From Pseudanabaena sp. Chao 1811 (GTDB taxonomy: Bacteria > Cyanobacteriota > Cyanobacteriia > Pseudanabaenales > Pseudanabaenaceae), in contig NZ_CP101416.1 of the NCBI RefSeq assembly GCF_027942295.1, positions 2,458,001 through 2,522,000 of the forward strand: a stretch of 64,000 nt of DNA, given 5' to 3'. The notes beneath the pieces were generated by a model, which worked only from the letters and a program-made list of their open reading frames with translations, had not been told where the DNA came from and did no database searches. A program made the position numbers and the translations under genes. Positions 24,153-32,422 of this stretch are shown here, piece by piece. Every line of letters starts with the position of its first letter. Within the stretch, counting starts at the first letter, position 1.

Positions 24153-24941
24153 CTAATATTTCAAATAACAAGGCAAATTGTAAGTTCCGTTAAATTCAAG
24201 CACTGTATTCCGAATCTGCCGATCTAGTTTTTTCCATGCTTGGATTGCGATCGCATGAGGGACACCACCGTAAAAGGCTTCAGCGATGCTGCCTGTAATT
24301 GCGGCGATCGTGTCGCTATCACCACCGAGAGACACAGCATTACGAATCGCATCTTCAAAATCCGTTGATTCTAAAAAAGCAATAATTGCTTCAGGAACAC
24401 TTTTTTGACAGGATACCTCAAACTTATAATTGGGGCGAATTTCATCAATGGTGCGATGCAAATCGTAATCGAAAGTTTGCTCGATATAAGCTTGAATCTC
24501 TTGCTTAGTCTTGCCCTGACGCGCCAAGAAAATCGCTGCCGCAGTCGCCTGTCCACCTTTGATGCCTTCGGGATGATTGTGAGTTGCGGCGGTGCAACGT
24601 TCTGCTTCCTTAAGGACATCTTCGAGATTATCGTAAGCCCATGCGATCGGACTCACTCGCATTGCTGCACCATTGCCCCAACTGTTGTAGCCTTCTTTCC
24701 GATTGCTCATTGCCCAGCAAGTAAACCTCTGTCCAAAACCTGCTAGGGGATAGCGCCAAAAGCATTTCTTGAAGTTACTCACATAGCTAGTTCCCGTCAG
24801 AATGGATTTTGCAACCGCATAGGTGAGAACCGTGTCATCACTAAAATGACTACCAAAGGAGAACAGTTTGAAGTCTTTTCGCTTCATTGGCACTACTTCG
24901 TAAATCGAGCCGATAATGTCACCAGCGATCGCACCTAACAT
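24153..24941 (-). CDS. ADP-ribosylglycohydrolase (DraG-like), second of a tandem pair
   Basis: The 262-residue protein begins MLGAIAGDIIGSIYE and carries both metal-binding motifs: SDDTVLTYAV near the N-terminus and GGDSDTIAAITG near residue 215. These coordinate the two Mg ions in DraG/ARH-type hydrolases, which remove ADP-ribose from proteins or small molecules. A short helical stretch differs from the paralogue at 24935-25714, with which it overlaps by 7 bp. Two copies in succession suggest different substrates or a dosage effect. They lie between a PP2C gene and the kinase gene in the NAD-centred array. Confidence 0.93.
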   Translation of the reverse strand: MLGAIAGDIIGSIYEVVPMKRKDFKLFSFGSHFSDDTVLTYAVAKSILTGTSYVSNFKKCFWRYPLAGFGQRFTCWAMSNRKEGYNSWGNGAAMRVSPIAWAYDNLEDVLKEAERCTAATHNHPEGIKGGQATAAAIFLARQGKTKQEIQAYIEQTFDYDLHRTIDEIRPNYKFEVSCQKSVPEAIIAFLESTDFEDAIRNAVSLGGDSDTIAAITGSIAEAFYGGVPHAIAIQAWKKLDRQIRNTVLEFNGTYNLPCYLKY

Positions 24942-25714
24942 AGGTCATACCTCGTTCTAAATTCTTTAACTACTTCACGCAGGTTTTCGGGTAAATAACT
25001 CAATGCCTTTTTAGCAATATCTTGAGGAACACCACCATAAAAGGCTTCAGCGATGCCACCTGTAATACAGGCAAGTGTATCGCTATCACCACCAAGGGAA
25101 ATAGCATTGCGAATGGCATCTTCAAAATCTGTTGATTCTAAGAAGGCAATGATGGCTTCGGGAACCGTTTCTTGACAGGATTCATTAAATTGATAAACAG
25201 GACGAATTTCATCTAGAGTTCTATCTAAGTCATAGCTAAAGGATTTTGCGATCGCCTTTTTGATTTGCTCTTTAGATTGCCCCTTACGCGCCATATAAAT
25301 CGCTACAGCCGTTGCTTGCGCTCCCTTAATTCCTTCAGGATGATTATGAGTAACTTCTGCTGATCGCTTAGCTTCCTGCATCACCATTTCTAAATCATCA
25401 TAGGCAAATCCTACAGCGCTAACACGCATAGCGGAACCATTACCCCAGCTATTGTAAGGTTCCATGCTGTCAGAATGAATCCACTGAGCAAATCTACCAC
25501 CATAGCTACCCTTGACCTGTGGATATGCACACGCATATTGTTTGATATATTTTCCATAGTTACCGTTTTGCATTAAGCAATCGGCAACCGCAACAGTTAG
25601 CACCGTATCATCCGTAAAATCACAGCCATCACTAAAGAGAGGAAAGTCTTTTGAGCGATGATTATTAAATTCGTAAATAGAACCGACAATATCGCCGATA
25701 ATTGCGCCTAACAT
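24935..25714 (-). CDS. ADP-ribosylglycohydrolase (DraG-like), first of a tandem pair
   Basis: The 259-residue protein begins MLGAIIGDIVGSIYEFNNHR and shows TDDTVLTVAVADCL and GGDSDTLACITGG, the metal-binding motifs of the family. Many segments (YNSWGNGSAMRVS, THNHPEGIKGAQATA, IIAFLESTDFEDAIRNA) are shared with the paralogue downstream, so the pair arose by duplication, and the proteins are not identical elsewhere. The segment TDDTV instead of SDDTV is within family range. It is the second gene of the array after PP2C (93 bp gap). Confidence 0.93.
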   Translation of the reverse strand: MLGAIIGDIVGSIYEFNNHRSKDFPLFSDGCDFTDDTVLTVAVADCLMQNGNYGKYIKQYACAYPQVKGSYGGRFAQWIHSDSMEPYNSWGNGSAMRVSAVGFAYDDLEMVMQEAKRSAEVTHNHPEGIKGAQATAVAIYMARKGQSKEQIKKAIAKSFSYDLDRTLDEIRPVYQFNESCQETVPEAIIAFLESTDFEDAIRNAISLGGDSDTLACITGGIAEAFYGGVPQDIAKKALSYLPENLREVVKEFRTRYDLC

Positions 25715-25807
25715 AGTTTTTCCCTTTTGGGTAATTGGCTTTTAGCTTTTTGGGGTGATTGGGAATTGGTAATTGGGGATTGAGATTTTTTCTGTGTAAG
25801 CTAACAG

Positions 25808-26689
25808 CTAATCGCTAAAAGCTAACTGCTTTCTAATCACAACTAAACTCGTATCATCTGACAAAATGCCCGTTCGCTTAGTTAACTCTTGTTTATGCCA
25901 GTCAGGTTTGACTTCTTCACGATTGAGCATTGCGAGCTTACGTCGGATGGCATCGGGATTTTTGAAATAACGGGATTCCTTCCAAAACTGCTCGACAGGT
26001 TCAACTACAGCTAAATCAATTATTCCATCGGTGGCAATTAGAAGTGATTCTAATTTTGATGTGGGAAGGCGATCGCGAATCTCAAAATTAATTGCTTCAG
26101 GATTGTATAAACCATAGGCAAGATAGGGGGGTGCATTATCAGCATAGGGTGGAATTTCTGTAAATTTGCCATTAACTGCGATCGCACCGTCACCTATGGA
26201 GAATGTGACAGTTTCTCTAGGTGTGACTATGGCAACCACAATTGTAAATAACAAATAATCATTCACAAATTCCATTGTTACTGATTTAGATAGCTCTGCA
26301 CCACCACTAGCGATCGCTACGAAATCTTTTAACTTTTGTAATAGATTATGTTTCAATCGATGCCAAAACTCAGGTTCAGAGATTGATAGTCCTCCTTCAA
26401 GAAGATTGGCAATCTCCTCAGAGATCATCCGCACCCCAATTTTTGCACCAACTTCACTATGTCTGCCTGCGCTACAACCATCACAGACGATCGCAACAAT
26501 AAACTGCTCGCGCATTACAACTCGATAGGCATCCTGATTATTTTTGCCAACAAGAACATGATTACGTCCAATAATCGATCCAGTGGCAAATTGAAACTGA
26601 ATCACTAAATTGTCAGTTTCCAGATTAGAAATCTCTGACTCAGAAACTTGTGGCGATCGCTCATCGAGAATACCTACTTGTTCTTGCAT
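25808..26689 (-). CDS. PP2C-type protein phosphatase (TerY-P triad)
   Basis: The 293-residue protein has the PP2C motifs with metal-binding aspartates: GKNNQDAYRVV, AIVCDGCSAGRHSEVGA, LLIATDGIIDL and the C-terminal SDDTSLVVIRK. It dephosphorylates Ser/Thr residues and would oppose the kinase encoded at 22286-24142. It is the first gene of the minus-strand array. Its start codon lies 6 bp from the nearest candidate operator, so a regulator bound there would directly block its transcription or initiation. No strong ribosome site precedes the ATG. Confidence 0.9.
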   Translation of the reverse strand: MQEQVGILDERSPQVSESEISNLETDNLVIQFQFATGSIIGRNHVLVGKNNQDAYRVVMREQFIVAIVCDGCSAGRHSEVGAKIGVRMISEEIANLLEGGLSISEPEFWHRLKHNLLQKLKDFVAIASGGAELSKSVTMEFVNDYLLFTIVVAIVTPRETVTFSIGDGAIAVNGKFTEIPPYADNAPPYLAYGLYNPEAINFEIRDRLPTSKLESLLIATDGIIDLAVVEPVEQFWKESRYFKNPDAIRRKLAMLNREEVKPDWHKQELTKRTGILSDDTSLVVIRKQLAFSD

Positions 26690-26694
26690 CGCGA

Positions 26695-26713
26695 TATAGT
26701 GTATAAACTACAC
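26695..26713. promoter_or_regulatory. Candidate NrtR operator 1
   Basis: TATAGTGTATAAACTACAC contains GTGT-N7-ACAC (26699-26702 and 26710-26713). The second dyad 26 bp away has exactly the same half-sites and spacing. Both lie between the divergent PP2C and NrtR-type genes, the place expected for an autoregulated NrtR operator. The identification is by position and symmetry only. Confidence 0.6.
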
Positions 26714-26721
26714 AAACTAAT

Positions 26722-26742
26722 ATAGTGTTATTTTTACACTAT
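26722..26742. promoter_or_regulatory. Candidate NrtR operator 2
   Basis: ATAGTGT and ACACTAT form a perfect 7-bp dyad around TATTTTT, which includes the same GTGT-N7-ACAC arrangement as operator 1. Centre-to-centre distance is 26 bp (about 2.5 helical turns). The sequence between the two sites is AT-rich and could hold overlapping divergent promoters. Confidence 0.62.
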
Positions 26743-26755
26743 GTCAAGAGTTAAT

Positions 26756-26808
26756 AATTACGAATTACGAATTACGAATTATTAACTCGTAATTCGTAAT
26801 TCGTAATT
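26756..26808. repeat. AT-rich inverted repeat built of ACGAATT units
   Basis: Arms of 22 bp made of three tandem AATTACG-type units pair with their inverted copies across a 9-nt loop, ending 5 bp before the regulator start codon. A related but degraded cluster of ATTACGAATT lies at 19460-19510. It may be a dispersed repeat; in the leader of the regulator mRNA it would form a strong hairpin next to the start. Confidence 0.7.
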
Positions 26809-26813
26809 GATAA

Positions 26814-27503
26814 ATGTATACCTACAACTACCCCCGACCTGCCCTCACTGTTGACTGCATCATCTTTGGACTTGATGCCCAATTGGAACTCAAAGTTATG
26901 TTAATTCAGCGTGATATCCCGCCATTTCAAGGACAATGGGCGATCCCTGGGGGATTTGTCCGCATGGATGAAACCTTAGAGCAAGCAGCTTTGCGCGAAC
27001 TGCAAGAAGAAACAGGGATTCACGATGTTTATCTAGAGCAGCTATATACCTTTGGCGACCTAGAGCGCGATCCCCGTGATCGCACAGTTACGGTTGCCTA
27101 TTACGCTCTTATTAATCTCATAGAACAACAAATCCAAGCCTCTACCGATGCGCGAGAAGCTAACTGGTTTTCAGTTCATGCAATACCATCCTTAGCTTTT
27201 GATCATGAGCAGATCTTACAAAAGGCGATCGCCCGACTCCGTAGCAAAATTCGTTATGAGCCAATTGGATTTGAACTATTACCCAAAAAATTCACCTTAA
27301 CACAGTTACAAAAACTTTACGAAACTGTCCTAGCTCGTCCCCTAGACAAACGCAATTTTCGCAAAAAAATCTTAAGTATGGACTTACTCATTGATACAGG
27401 TGAAGTAGAGCAAGGCGTATCCCATCGAGCAGCTAAGCTATATCAATTTGATGAGGATAAATACTTGCAACTCAAACAGAATGGATTTAATTTTGAACTC
27501 TAA
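26814..27503 (+). CDS. NrtR-type Nudix-winged helix regulator
   Basis: The N-terminal half (about 1-145) is a Nudix domain. The Nudix box is complete, with G-x5-E-x7-R-E-L-x-E-E-x-G in [20 protein letters not shown] plus ETGI. The C-terminal part (about 150-229) fits a winged helix: [35 protein letters not shown]. This is the NrtR layout; NrtR represses NAD genes and is released by ADP-ribose in characterised members. Since the box is intact it may also hydrolyse a nucleotide such as ADP-ribose. It is transcribed away from the PP2C-first array, and shares the intergenic region with two candidate operators. Confidence 0.88.
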   Translation: MYTYNYPRPALTVDCIIFGLDAQLELKVMLIQRDIPPFQGQWAIPGGFVRMDETLEQAALRELQEETGIHDVYLEQLYTFGDLERDPRDRTVTVAYYALINLIEQQIQASTDAREANWFSVHAIPSLAFDHEQILQKAIARLRSKIRYEPIGFELLPKKFTLTQLQKLYETVLARPLDKRNFRKKILSMDLLIDTGEVEQGVSHRAAKLYQFDEDKYLQLKQNGFNFEL

Positions 27504-27664
27504 AAATTAAAGATTTAGAAGTGTTGCTCTATGCTATCTCTAGTCTTTCTTAATGATGCAATTGTCAAATCAGCGATCATAAACCGAGTATTACCGTTAG
27601 GATATATAAATAGTAGTTATCTACTTGCTAGCCATTCTCCTAGCCCACCTCTGAGCCAAACTCT

Positions 27665-28375
27665 ATGTACAAAAGGGAATTCAAGCTTCCAAGTCAATAT
27701 ATAAATAATTTCTACGATGGCTCAATCTATGATCTTGTTTTTCTAGACTTAGAATGGTGTCGCGATTTTCATAAGGATGGCTTAGTACAAAAGATTTTTG
27801 GTTATACGCTAACTCGCATTTTAGAAGATAGCAACGAACAGTATATTAAGATTCAATTTATTGAATCTAGCACCCAAGAGAAGAAGATAATTCAAGACAT
27901 CCTCAATGATCTACAAAACTTACAGGGAAAGTATTTTATTGGGTATGGATTATCAACTAGTGATATGTTTTGCTTACAGAAAAGAATTGAGGCTCTAGAT
28001 TTTATTCCTAAGGTCGAAAGTATTAGAATTCTCGATTTGCAAAGAACTAGCCAACGCACAGATCTCAATCAAGGCTTAAATAATTTATTCGCCTATTTAG
28101 GAATTCCAATTTATAAAAGAATTAAGGGATATTACGTTTTTCGGAATGGCAGCAAAGTCCTACGCAAAGAGAAAGGATATGAAACAATTCTTAATGAAAT
28201 TTATGAATATTGTCTAGAGGATGCCGAAAATTATTTTCACATTATCAGCAATTGGCAAACGCAATTCCCTTTAGTTGATCGCAATAAACATCAAACGATC
28301 AATCTCAAAATTGATTCGCGATCGGAGCACCGCATCCGATCACAGAGAAGTGCAGCTTTACAAAGACCTTCCTAA
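27665..28375 (+). CDS. Possible DEDDy-type 3'-5' exonuclease-like protein
   Basis: This 236-residue protein lies 161 bp after the regulator on the same strand. It has a D-x-E motif in LVFLDLEWCRDF, an Asp in GYGLSTSDMFCL and a Y-x3-D motif in YEYCLEDAENYF. Order and spacing (about residues 24, 103 and 190) match the three motifs of DEDDy exonucleases of the RNase H-like fold. Elsewhere the sequence is not familiar. An RNase or DNase linked to the NAD module would be consistent with a stress response. It meets the exported protein at 28397-29113 convergently with a 21-bp gap. Confidence 0.5.
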   Translation: MYKREFKLPSQYINNFYDGSIYDLVFLDLEWCRDFHKDGLVQKIFGYTLTRILEDSNEQYIKIQFIESSTQEKKIIQDILNDLQNLQGKYFIGYGLSTSDMFCLQKRIEALDFIPKVESIRILDLQRTSQRTDLNQGLNNLFAYLGIPIYKRIKGYYVFRNGSKVLRKEKGYETILNEIYEYCLEDAENYFHIISNWQTQFPLVDRNKHQTINLKIDSRSEHRIRSQRSAALQRPS

Positions 28376-28396
28376 AGATACGCGCACTACTTTTTT

Positions 28397-29113
28397 TTAA
28401 TAGTCATCTCTGACAGCAAAAGTAATCGTTTGTTTAGTCAAAATATTAATGACGGTATTAGGTTCGATGACTGTCACCTGTGGTGCAGTTACATTCCCAA
28501 TTACAGCACCAGCTGCCGCCCCACCTAACACATCAAGAATCTGCACATTACCGCGTAAAACTCCACTCAAAACTGCACCTGCGGCTCCACCAATACCTGC
28601 ATCAGTCAAGATTGAACCAGCATTAGTTTCACGGGGATCTTTCATGTCATTAATTAGCGCTGATTCTGCCTGTAGACTGATCGTTGCACCACGACTAGTA
28701 AACTTTTGGGCAACAAACTTAGAACCGCCTTCTACGGGTACAAATTGTCCTTCGATGACTGCTCCCGCAGGGATTAAAACTGTACCGTTACTGGGAGCTT
28801 TAATATCTTGGGCAACGAGGAGGGTTGCATTTACAGTTTCGCCCTTAGCGATGTAAAGAGTATCTTGGCGATTAATTTTTGTAGCGATCGCTTGTCCCGC
28901 AGGCAAACTCAATGTCGAGCGAAATAGCTGTGCAACTTGATTGGGGTAAGTTGGTTGGCTTGGTGTTTGCGTTTGAGATATTTGTGATTGAGATTGTAAA
29001 CGCGATCGTGAATAGGCTTCGCTAGGACTTGCTATTAAGGAAGTTGCTGCGATGCTTAGAGCTATACTGACAGATGAAATAACTGCCAATTTTGAACTTT
29101 GTTGAACACTCAT
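28397..29113 (-). CDS. Exported protein with glycine-rich C-terminal region
   Basis: The 238-residue protein has a signal peptide (about residues 8-32, ending ASPSEAYS), a Gln/Ser/Pro-rich linker and a domain with YIAKGETVNATLLVAQDI, GTVLIPAGAVIEGQFVPVEGG and alternating Gly/Ala segments such as GIGGAAGAVLSGVLRG and GGAAAGAVIGNV. The Gly-rich part resembles a glycine zipper, and the barrel-like strands in between are seen in TrbI/VirB10-like and similar envelope proteins; the match is loose. It is probably a periplasmic or envelope protein. Nothing in its surroundings indicates a process. The 278 bp upstream (29114-29391) contain no gene I can support. Confidence 0.7.
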   Translation of the reverse strand: MSVQQSSKLAVISSVSIALSIAATSLIASPSEAYSRSRLQSQSQISQTQTPSQPTYPNQVAQLFRSTLSLPAGQAIATKINRQDTLYIAKGETVNATLLVAQDIKAPSNGTVLIPAGAVIEGQFVPVEGGSKFVAQKFTSRGATISLQAESALINDMKDPRETNAGSILTDAGIGGAAGAVLSGVLRGNVQILDVLGGAAAGAVIGNVTAPQVTVIEPNTVINILTKQTITFAVRDDY

Positions 29114-29391
29114 AAACGCCTCTGGGGATGCCGATAGGGTTCTATCTAGATATGACTAATAATAATTTGGCTTTGTTCCTATCGCGATCGCCAAAATCAT
29201 CTATGCAATCAAAGCCGTGATCTTGTGTTCTATTGGTTCATGGATCGACAAGATTGGAAGAGAAAGATAACGTTAGAAATAGAACCAAAGTAGCCAAACA
29301 TTATTAAGCGATACAGGAACCTACTTCAAGAGACTTATTTATAAAATTTAAAAGAAGAACCTAAAAGACTAATAACTCTTAAATTTCTGGT

Positions 29392-29428
29392 GTAAGGATA
29401 GTCGGCGCGAAGCAACGACTATCCTTAC
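29392..29428. repeat. Hairpin with GCGCGAAGCAA loop
   Basis: GTAAGGATAGTCG and CGACTATCCTTAC pair perfectly across an 11-nt loop. It lies 38 bp beyond the 3' end of the tRNA-Lys gene (minus strand), suitable for a terminator of tRNA transcription, though the T-run is short. Confidence 0.55.
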
Positions 29429-29465
29429 CTATTTAGCACTACCGAATTTCTTGAATTTTTTAAAA

Positions 29466-29537
29466 TGGGTGACCTGGGATTCGAACCCAGGGCCAGCGGA
29501 TTAAGAGTCCGATGCGCTACCACTGCGCCAGTCACCC
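29466..29537 (-). tRNA. tRNA-Lys (anticodon CTT)
   Basis: On the minus strand the cloverleaf begins GGGTGACTGGCGCAG and ends in CCAGGTCACCCA. The acceptor stem GGGTGAC/GTCACCC, the D loop, the anticodon loop CTCTTAA with anticodon CTT, and the T arm GGTTCGAATCC are all recognisable. The CCA tail is not encoded beyond the first bases, as is usual in cyanobacteria. Anticodon CTT reads AAG lysine codons. The outer pair of the anticodon stem is a mismatch. Confidence 0.93.
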
Positions 29538-29610
29538 GTTGTTTTGCTTGCTCAATTTCAGAGCGATTTATATCTTAGCAAATGTTTGCATAAATCCATA
29601 ACAAAATTTC

Positions 29611-29673
29611 AATAAAGAACCAGATTTTTTGTGGCGTGGCTTTGCCACGCCACAAAAAATCTGGTTCTTTATT
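29611..29673. terminator. Perfect 30-bp hairpin, TTT loop
   Basis: The longest hairpin in the window: 30-bp arms without mismatch around TTT (GTGGCGTGGC-TTT-GCCACGCCAC centre). It lies between the tRNA and the divergent kinase gene. A degenerate relative (TTTTTGTGG arms) occurs at 37804-37851, and shorter GC-core variants recur elsewhere. Its role here is not clear since it precedes two divergent transcripts. Confidence 0.65.
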
Positions 29674-29747
29674 TTCTTTCGCGTCCCTAATGCTTGAGTC
29701 TTTGCGATAATGGCTATAAATTTTTATCAATAACCCATAGAGTAAAT

Positions 29748-31211
29748 GTGTTAAATACCATACTTAGAGGGCATTACAAGATTGTTAGTCACCTTGGTGG
29801 TGGTGGCTTTGGACAAACCTATCTCGCAGAAGATATTGATCTACCTACCCATCCCACCTGTGTGGTCAAGCAGCTTAAGCCGATTTCCCGTGAGCCTTTT
29901 GTGCTGGAAACCGCTAAGCGACTCTTCGATAAAGAAGCAGAAATGCTCTACTCATTGGGTTCTCACGATCGCATTCCGCGCTTACTTGCCCACTTTCAGG
30001 AAGGCGAAGAATTTTATTTAGTCCAAGAATTTGCCGATGGCACAGATCTGACCAAGGAGATCGGCAATGGCAAGCGATCGCCTGAATTTGTGGTAATTGC
30101 TCTGCTGCAAGAGATTTTAGAAATACTGGTATTTGTGCATGAACGGGGCATAGTACATCGGGATATCAAGCCTGCCAATTTAATTCGGCGCAAGTCAGAT
30201 CGTAAAATTGTACTGATTGACTTTGGCGCAGTTAAGGAAATTAATGGCTTAGCGGGGGACTCTCAGGGAAATACAAATCTGACGATCGCGATCGGTTCCC
30301 CCGGATATATGCCAATCGAGCAGGTCAATGGCAAGCCGCGTTTTAGTAGTGACATTTATGCTATCGGGATGATCGGCATTCAGGCAATCACAGGGGCGGA
30401 GCCGAGACTATTTGGTGAGCATCCTGAAACTGCGGAATTAATGTGGCGTGAGCATGTACAGGGTAACTATTCACCGCAATTTCTCGATATCCTCGATAAA
30501 ATGGTGCGCTATGACTTCCGCCAACGCTACCAAACTGCCCAAGAAGTCTTAACAGCGATCGCCTCTCTATCTAGCATTGATGAGCATGACTTACCAACGT
30601 TAATTAGTAGCCATATAAATGTAGATCCTAATAATAGTTCCACAATTATTACTTCGCCCCAAGCGCTCATCCAATCAACTGATATACCCACAAATACGCA
30701 GGTAGCTCCTAGTCGTTTTAACGCTACTAATGTCAGTAAGCTCCAGCAACAAAAGGTCTATCCTTGGAAAAAGTTTATGATTATTGCGGGGATTATTGCT
30801 GCCATCTCATCATTTGCGATGATCATGAAATTAACGCATACACCTACCACGACAGAAGTTCCTCCTGCTTCTATCACGACTCCACCCACTCCCCCATCCT
30901 TACCAATTCCTACTGCCAATCCATCTACCGCTAGCCCTACTAAGTCTGCCGAAGAACTGCTTGCTCAGGCAATCTTACTCAATCGTAACGACAAACCACA
31001 GGAAGCCCTAGCCAAGGTCGAAGAAGCCTTAAAGCTAGAACCCAATAATGCCGATGCTTGGGCTGCCAAAGGTTTTTCTCTAGCGAAATTGGATCGTGAG
31101 AATGAGGCGATCGCTGCCTATGATAGAGCCCTTGAAATTAAGCCCGACTTTCCTTTTGTTAGACAAAGTCGCGCCCTTTTAGAAAAAAAGCCGAAACCCA
31201 AAAAGAAATAA
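29748..31211 (+). CDS. Ser/Thr protein kinase with C-terminal TPR
   Basis: The kinase domain (about residues 8-275) shows GGGGFGQTYLAED, Lys in CVVKQLK, HRDIKPANLI, DFGAVKE and GSPGYMPIEQ. A transmembrane helix follows at about 345-365, then a Pro/Thr-rich linker and TPR units at the C-terminus (LLAQAILLNRNDKPQEALAK..., then LEIKPDFPFVRQ). It is a paralogue of the kinase at 14249-16228, sharing more than half of the kinase core. The GTG at 29748 gives the typical start just before the domain; an open frame to 29694 begins with TTG and is less likely. It is followed by rph after 10 bp. Confidence 0.92.
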   Translation: MLNTILRGHYKIVSHLGGGGFGQTYLAEDIDLPTHPTCVVKQLKPISREPFVLETAKRLFDKEAEMLYSLGSHDRIPRLLAHFQEGEEFYLVQEFADGTDLTKEIGNGKRSPEFVVIALLQEILEILVFVHERGIVHRDIKPANLIRRKSDRKIVLIDFGAVKEINGLAGDSQGNTNLTIAIGSPGYMPIEQVNGKPRFSSDIYAIGMIGIQAITGAEPRLFGEHPETAELMWREHVQGNYSPQFLDILDKMVRYDFRQRYQTAQEVLTAIASLSSIDEHDLPTLISSHINVDPNNSSTIITSPQALIQSTDIPTNTQVAPSRFNATNVSKLQQQKVYPWKKFMIIAGIIAAISSFAMIMKLTHTPTTTEVPPASITTPPTPPSLPIPTANPSTASPTKSAEELLAQAILLNRNDKPQEALAKVEEALKLEPNNADAWAAKGFSLAKLDRENEAIAAYDRALEIKPDFPFVRQSRALLEKKPKPKKK

Positions 31212-31221
31212 TTGAGTAACT

Positions 31222-31938
31222 ATGAGTAATTCATCCAATTTTCAACGTCCCGACGGTAGAGCATGGGATCAACTGCGTCCTGTTCACTTACAACAACCAT
31301 TTACCAAAGCACCTGCGGGATCAGTATTAGCAAAATTTGGTGATACCCAATTAATCTGCACTGTATCAATTGACGAGGGTGTACCCAAGTTTCTCATGGG
31401 GAGTAATCAAGGTTGGCTTACTGCGGAATATCGGATGTTGCCTGCGTCCACCATTCCCCGTCAACAGCGTGAATTTGCCAAATTATCAGGGCGGACTCAA
31501 GAAATCCAAAGGTTAATTGGGCGAAGTCTTAGAGCTGCTTTAGATATGACCGTGATCGCAAATTACACCTTTACCGTAGATATTGATGTCCTACAAGCCG
31601 ATGGCGGTACGCGCACAGGTGGGATCACAGGGGGATTTATCGCGCTTAAGGCAGCTTGCGATCGCTTACTGGCAGAAGGAAAAATCGAGCGATCTCCAAT
31701 TCGCAATGCTGTTGCGGCTGTCTCCGTTGGCTTAATTGATGGCAAGCCTATTTTGGACTTAAATTACCAAGAAGACTTGGCTGTTAGTGTCGATATGAAT
31801 GTGGTGATGGATAGTACGGGCAAACTAGTTGAGGTACAAGGTACTGGCGAATCTGATACATTTTCGCGATCTCAACTAGATCAAATGCTGGATGTAGCAG
31901 ATAAGGGAATTAAGGAGCTATTAGCACTTAGCTGTTAG
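31222..31938 (+). CDS. rph: Ribonuclease PH
   Basis: A 238-residue phosphorolytic 3' to 5' exoribonuclease that trims tRNA 3' ends. The family segments are present: [15 protein letters not shown]-like at the start ([15 protein letters not shown]), [25 protein letters not shown], and the active-site phosphate-binding region [18 protein letters not shown]. Length is typical. It lies 10 bp past the kinase and probably shares its transcript. A cluster of short TTAGC repeats lies after its stop. Confidence 0.96.
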   Translation: MSNSSNFQRPDGRAWDQLRPVHLQQPFTKAPAGSVLAKFGDTQLICTVSIDEGVPKFLMGSNQGWLTAEYRMLPASTIPRQQREFAKLSGRTQEIQRLIGRSLRAALDMTVIANYTFTVDIDVLQADGGTRTGGITGGFIALKAACDRLLAEGKIERSPIRNAVAAVSVGLIDGKPILDLNYQEDLAVSVDMNVVMDSTGKLVEVQGTGESDTFSRSQLDQMLDVADKGIKELLALSC

Positions 31939-31958
31939 CGCTTAGCTGTTAGCTTATA

Positions 31959-31989
31959 AAAAGGGGGAGCGCGTCGCGCTCCCCCTTTT
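31959..31989. terminator. Bidirectional hairpin terminator
   Basis: GGGGGAGCGC and GCGCTCCCCC pair around GTC, extended by AAAA/TTTT. It lies 20 bp after rph and overlaps the stop codon of the convergent cytochrome gene, serving both. Confidence 0.85.
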
Positions 31990-32422
31990 ATAGTTGCTTT
32001 AAATAACTTAGTAAATCTGCCATATCCTGTGGACTTGGCTGAAACTGTGGCATTGGTGGTGTTTCGCCACTAACCACTTGTTGTACTAGTTTGGCATCGG
32101 ACTTACGTTCGGACACTCCGTGCAAACTTGGACCTACTTTGCCATTTGCCCATTGCCCATGACAAGCCACACAGTTCATCACAAATATTGATCTTCCCTG
32201 TACGGGATCTCCTGACAGGCTAAGTACTGACTGTGTATATGGGTCGAGTGGTGGACGTAATAGCCAGAGAATACTTACGATCGCTACGATTACAAAAGCG
32301 ATCGCGATCGCCACAAAGTTTTTCTGAGGTGTGTTTGCCTCAGCATATGGCAATGCTATCTCTGATGCCTTGTCCTTTAACACATCAGTGTCCTTTGTCA
32401 AATTTGCCCCTTCTTTAATCAC
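31988..32422 (-). CDS. cytM: Membrane-anchored c-type cytochrome (cytochrome M-like)
   Basis: The 144-residue protein has one membrane segment (about residues 37-55) and one c-heme site, NCVACHGQ (C-x-x-C-H). The sixth ligand Met is in GETPPMPQFQPSPQDMADLLSYL, a pattern typical of cyanobacterial cytochrome M. The N-terminal extension of about 35 charged residues before the anchor is longer than in short CytM proteins. CytM is a conserved cyanobacterial cytochrome of unclear role, implicated in stress and in redox balance. The 353-bp gap upstream (32423-32775) contains the divergent hemE region and nothing else I can support. Confidence 0.78.
   Translation of the reverse strand: MIKEGANLTKDTDVLKDKASEIALPYAEANTPQKNFVAIAIAFVIVAIVSILWLLRPPLDPYTQSVLSLSGDPVQGRSIFVMNCVACHGQWANGKVGPSLHGVSERKSDAKLVQQVVSGETPPMPQFQPSPQDMADLLSYLKQL

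Noticed and set aside
27531-27707. A 58-codon frame between the NrtR-type gene and the exonuclease-like gene
   Set aside because: It runs into the next gene, has no ribosome site and no coding character.
29694-29747. TTG-initiated extension of the second kinase
   Set aside because: GTG 29748 lies immediately before the kinase domain as in homologues.
31924-31953. TTAGC short direct repeats after rph as a regulatory or origin signal
   Set aside because: Short, imperfect and next to a terminator; similar repeats are common in AT-rich gaps of such genomes.
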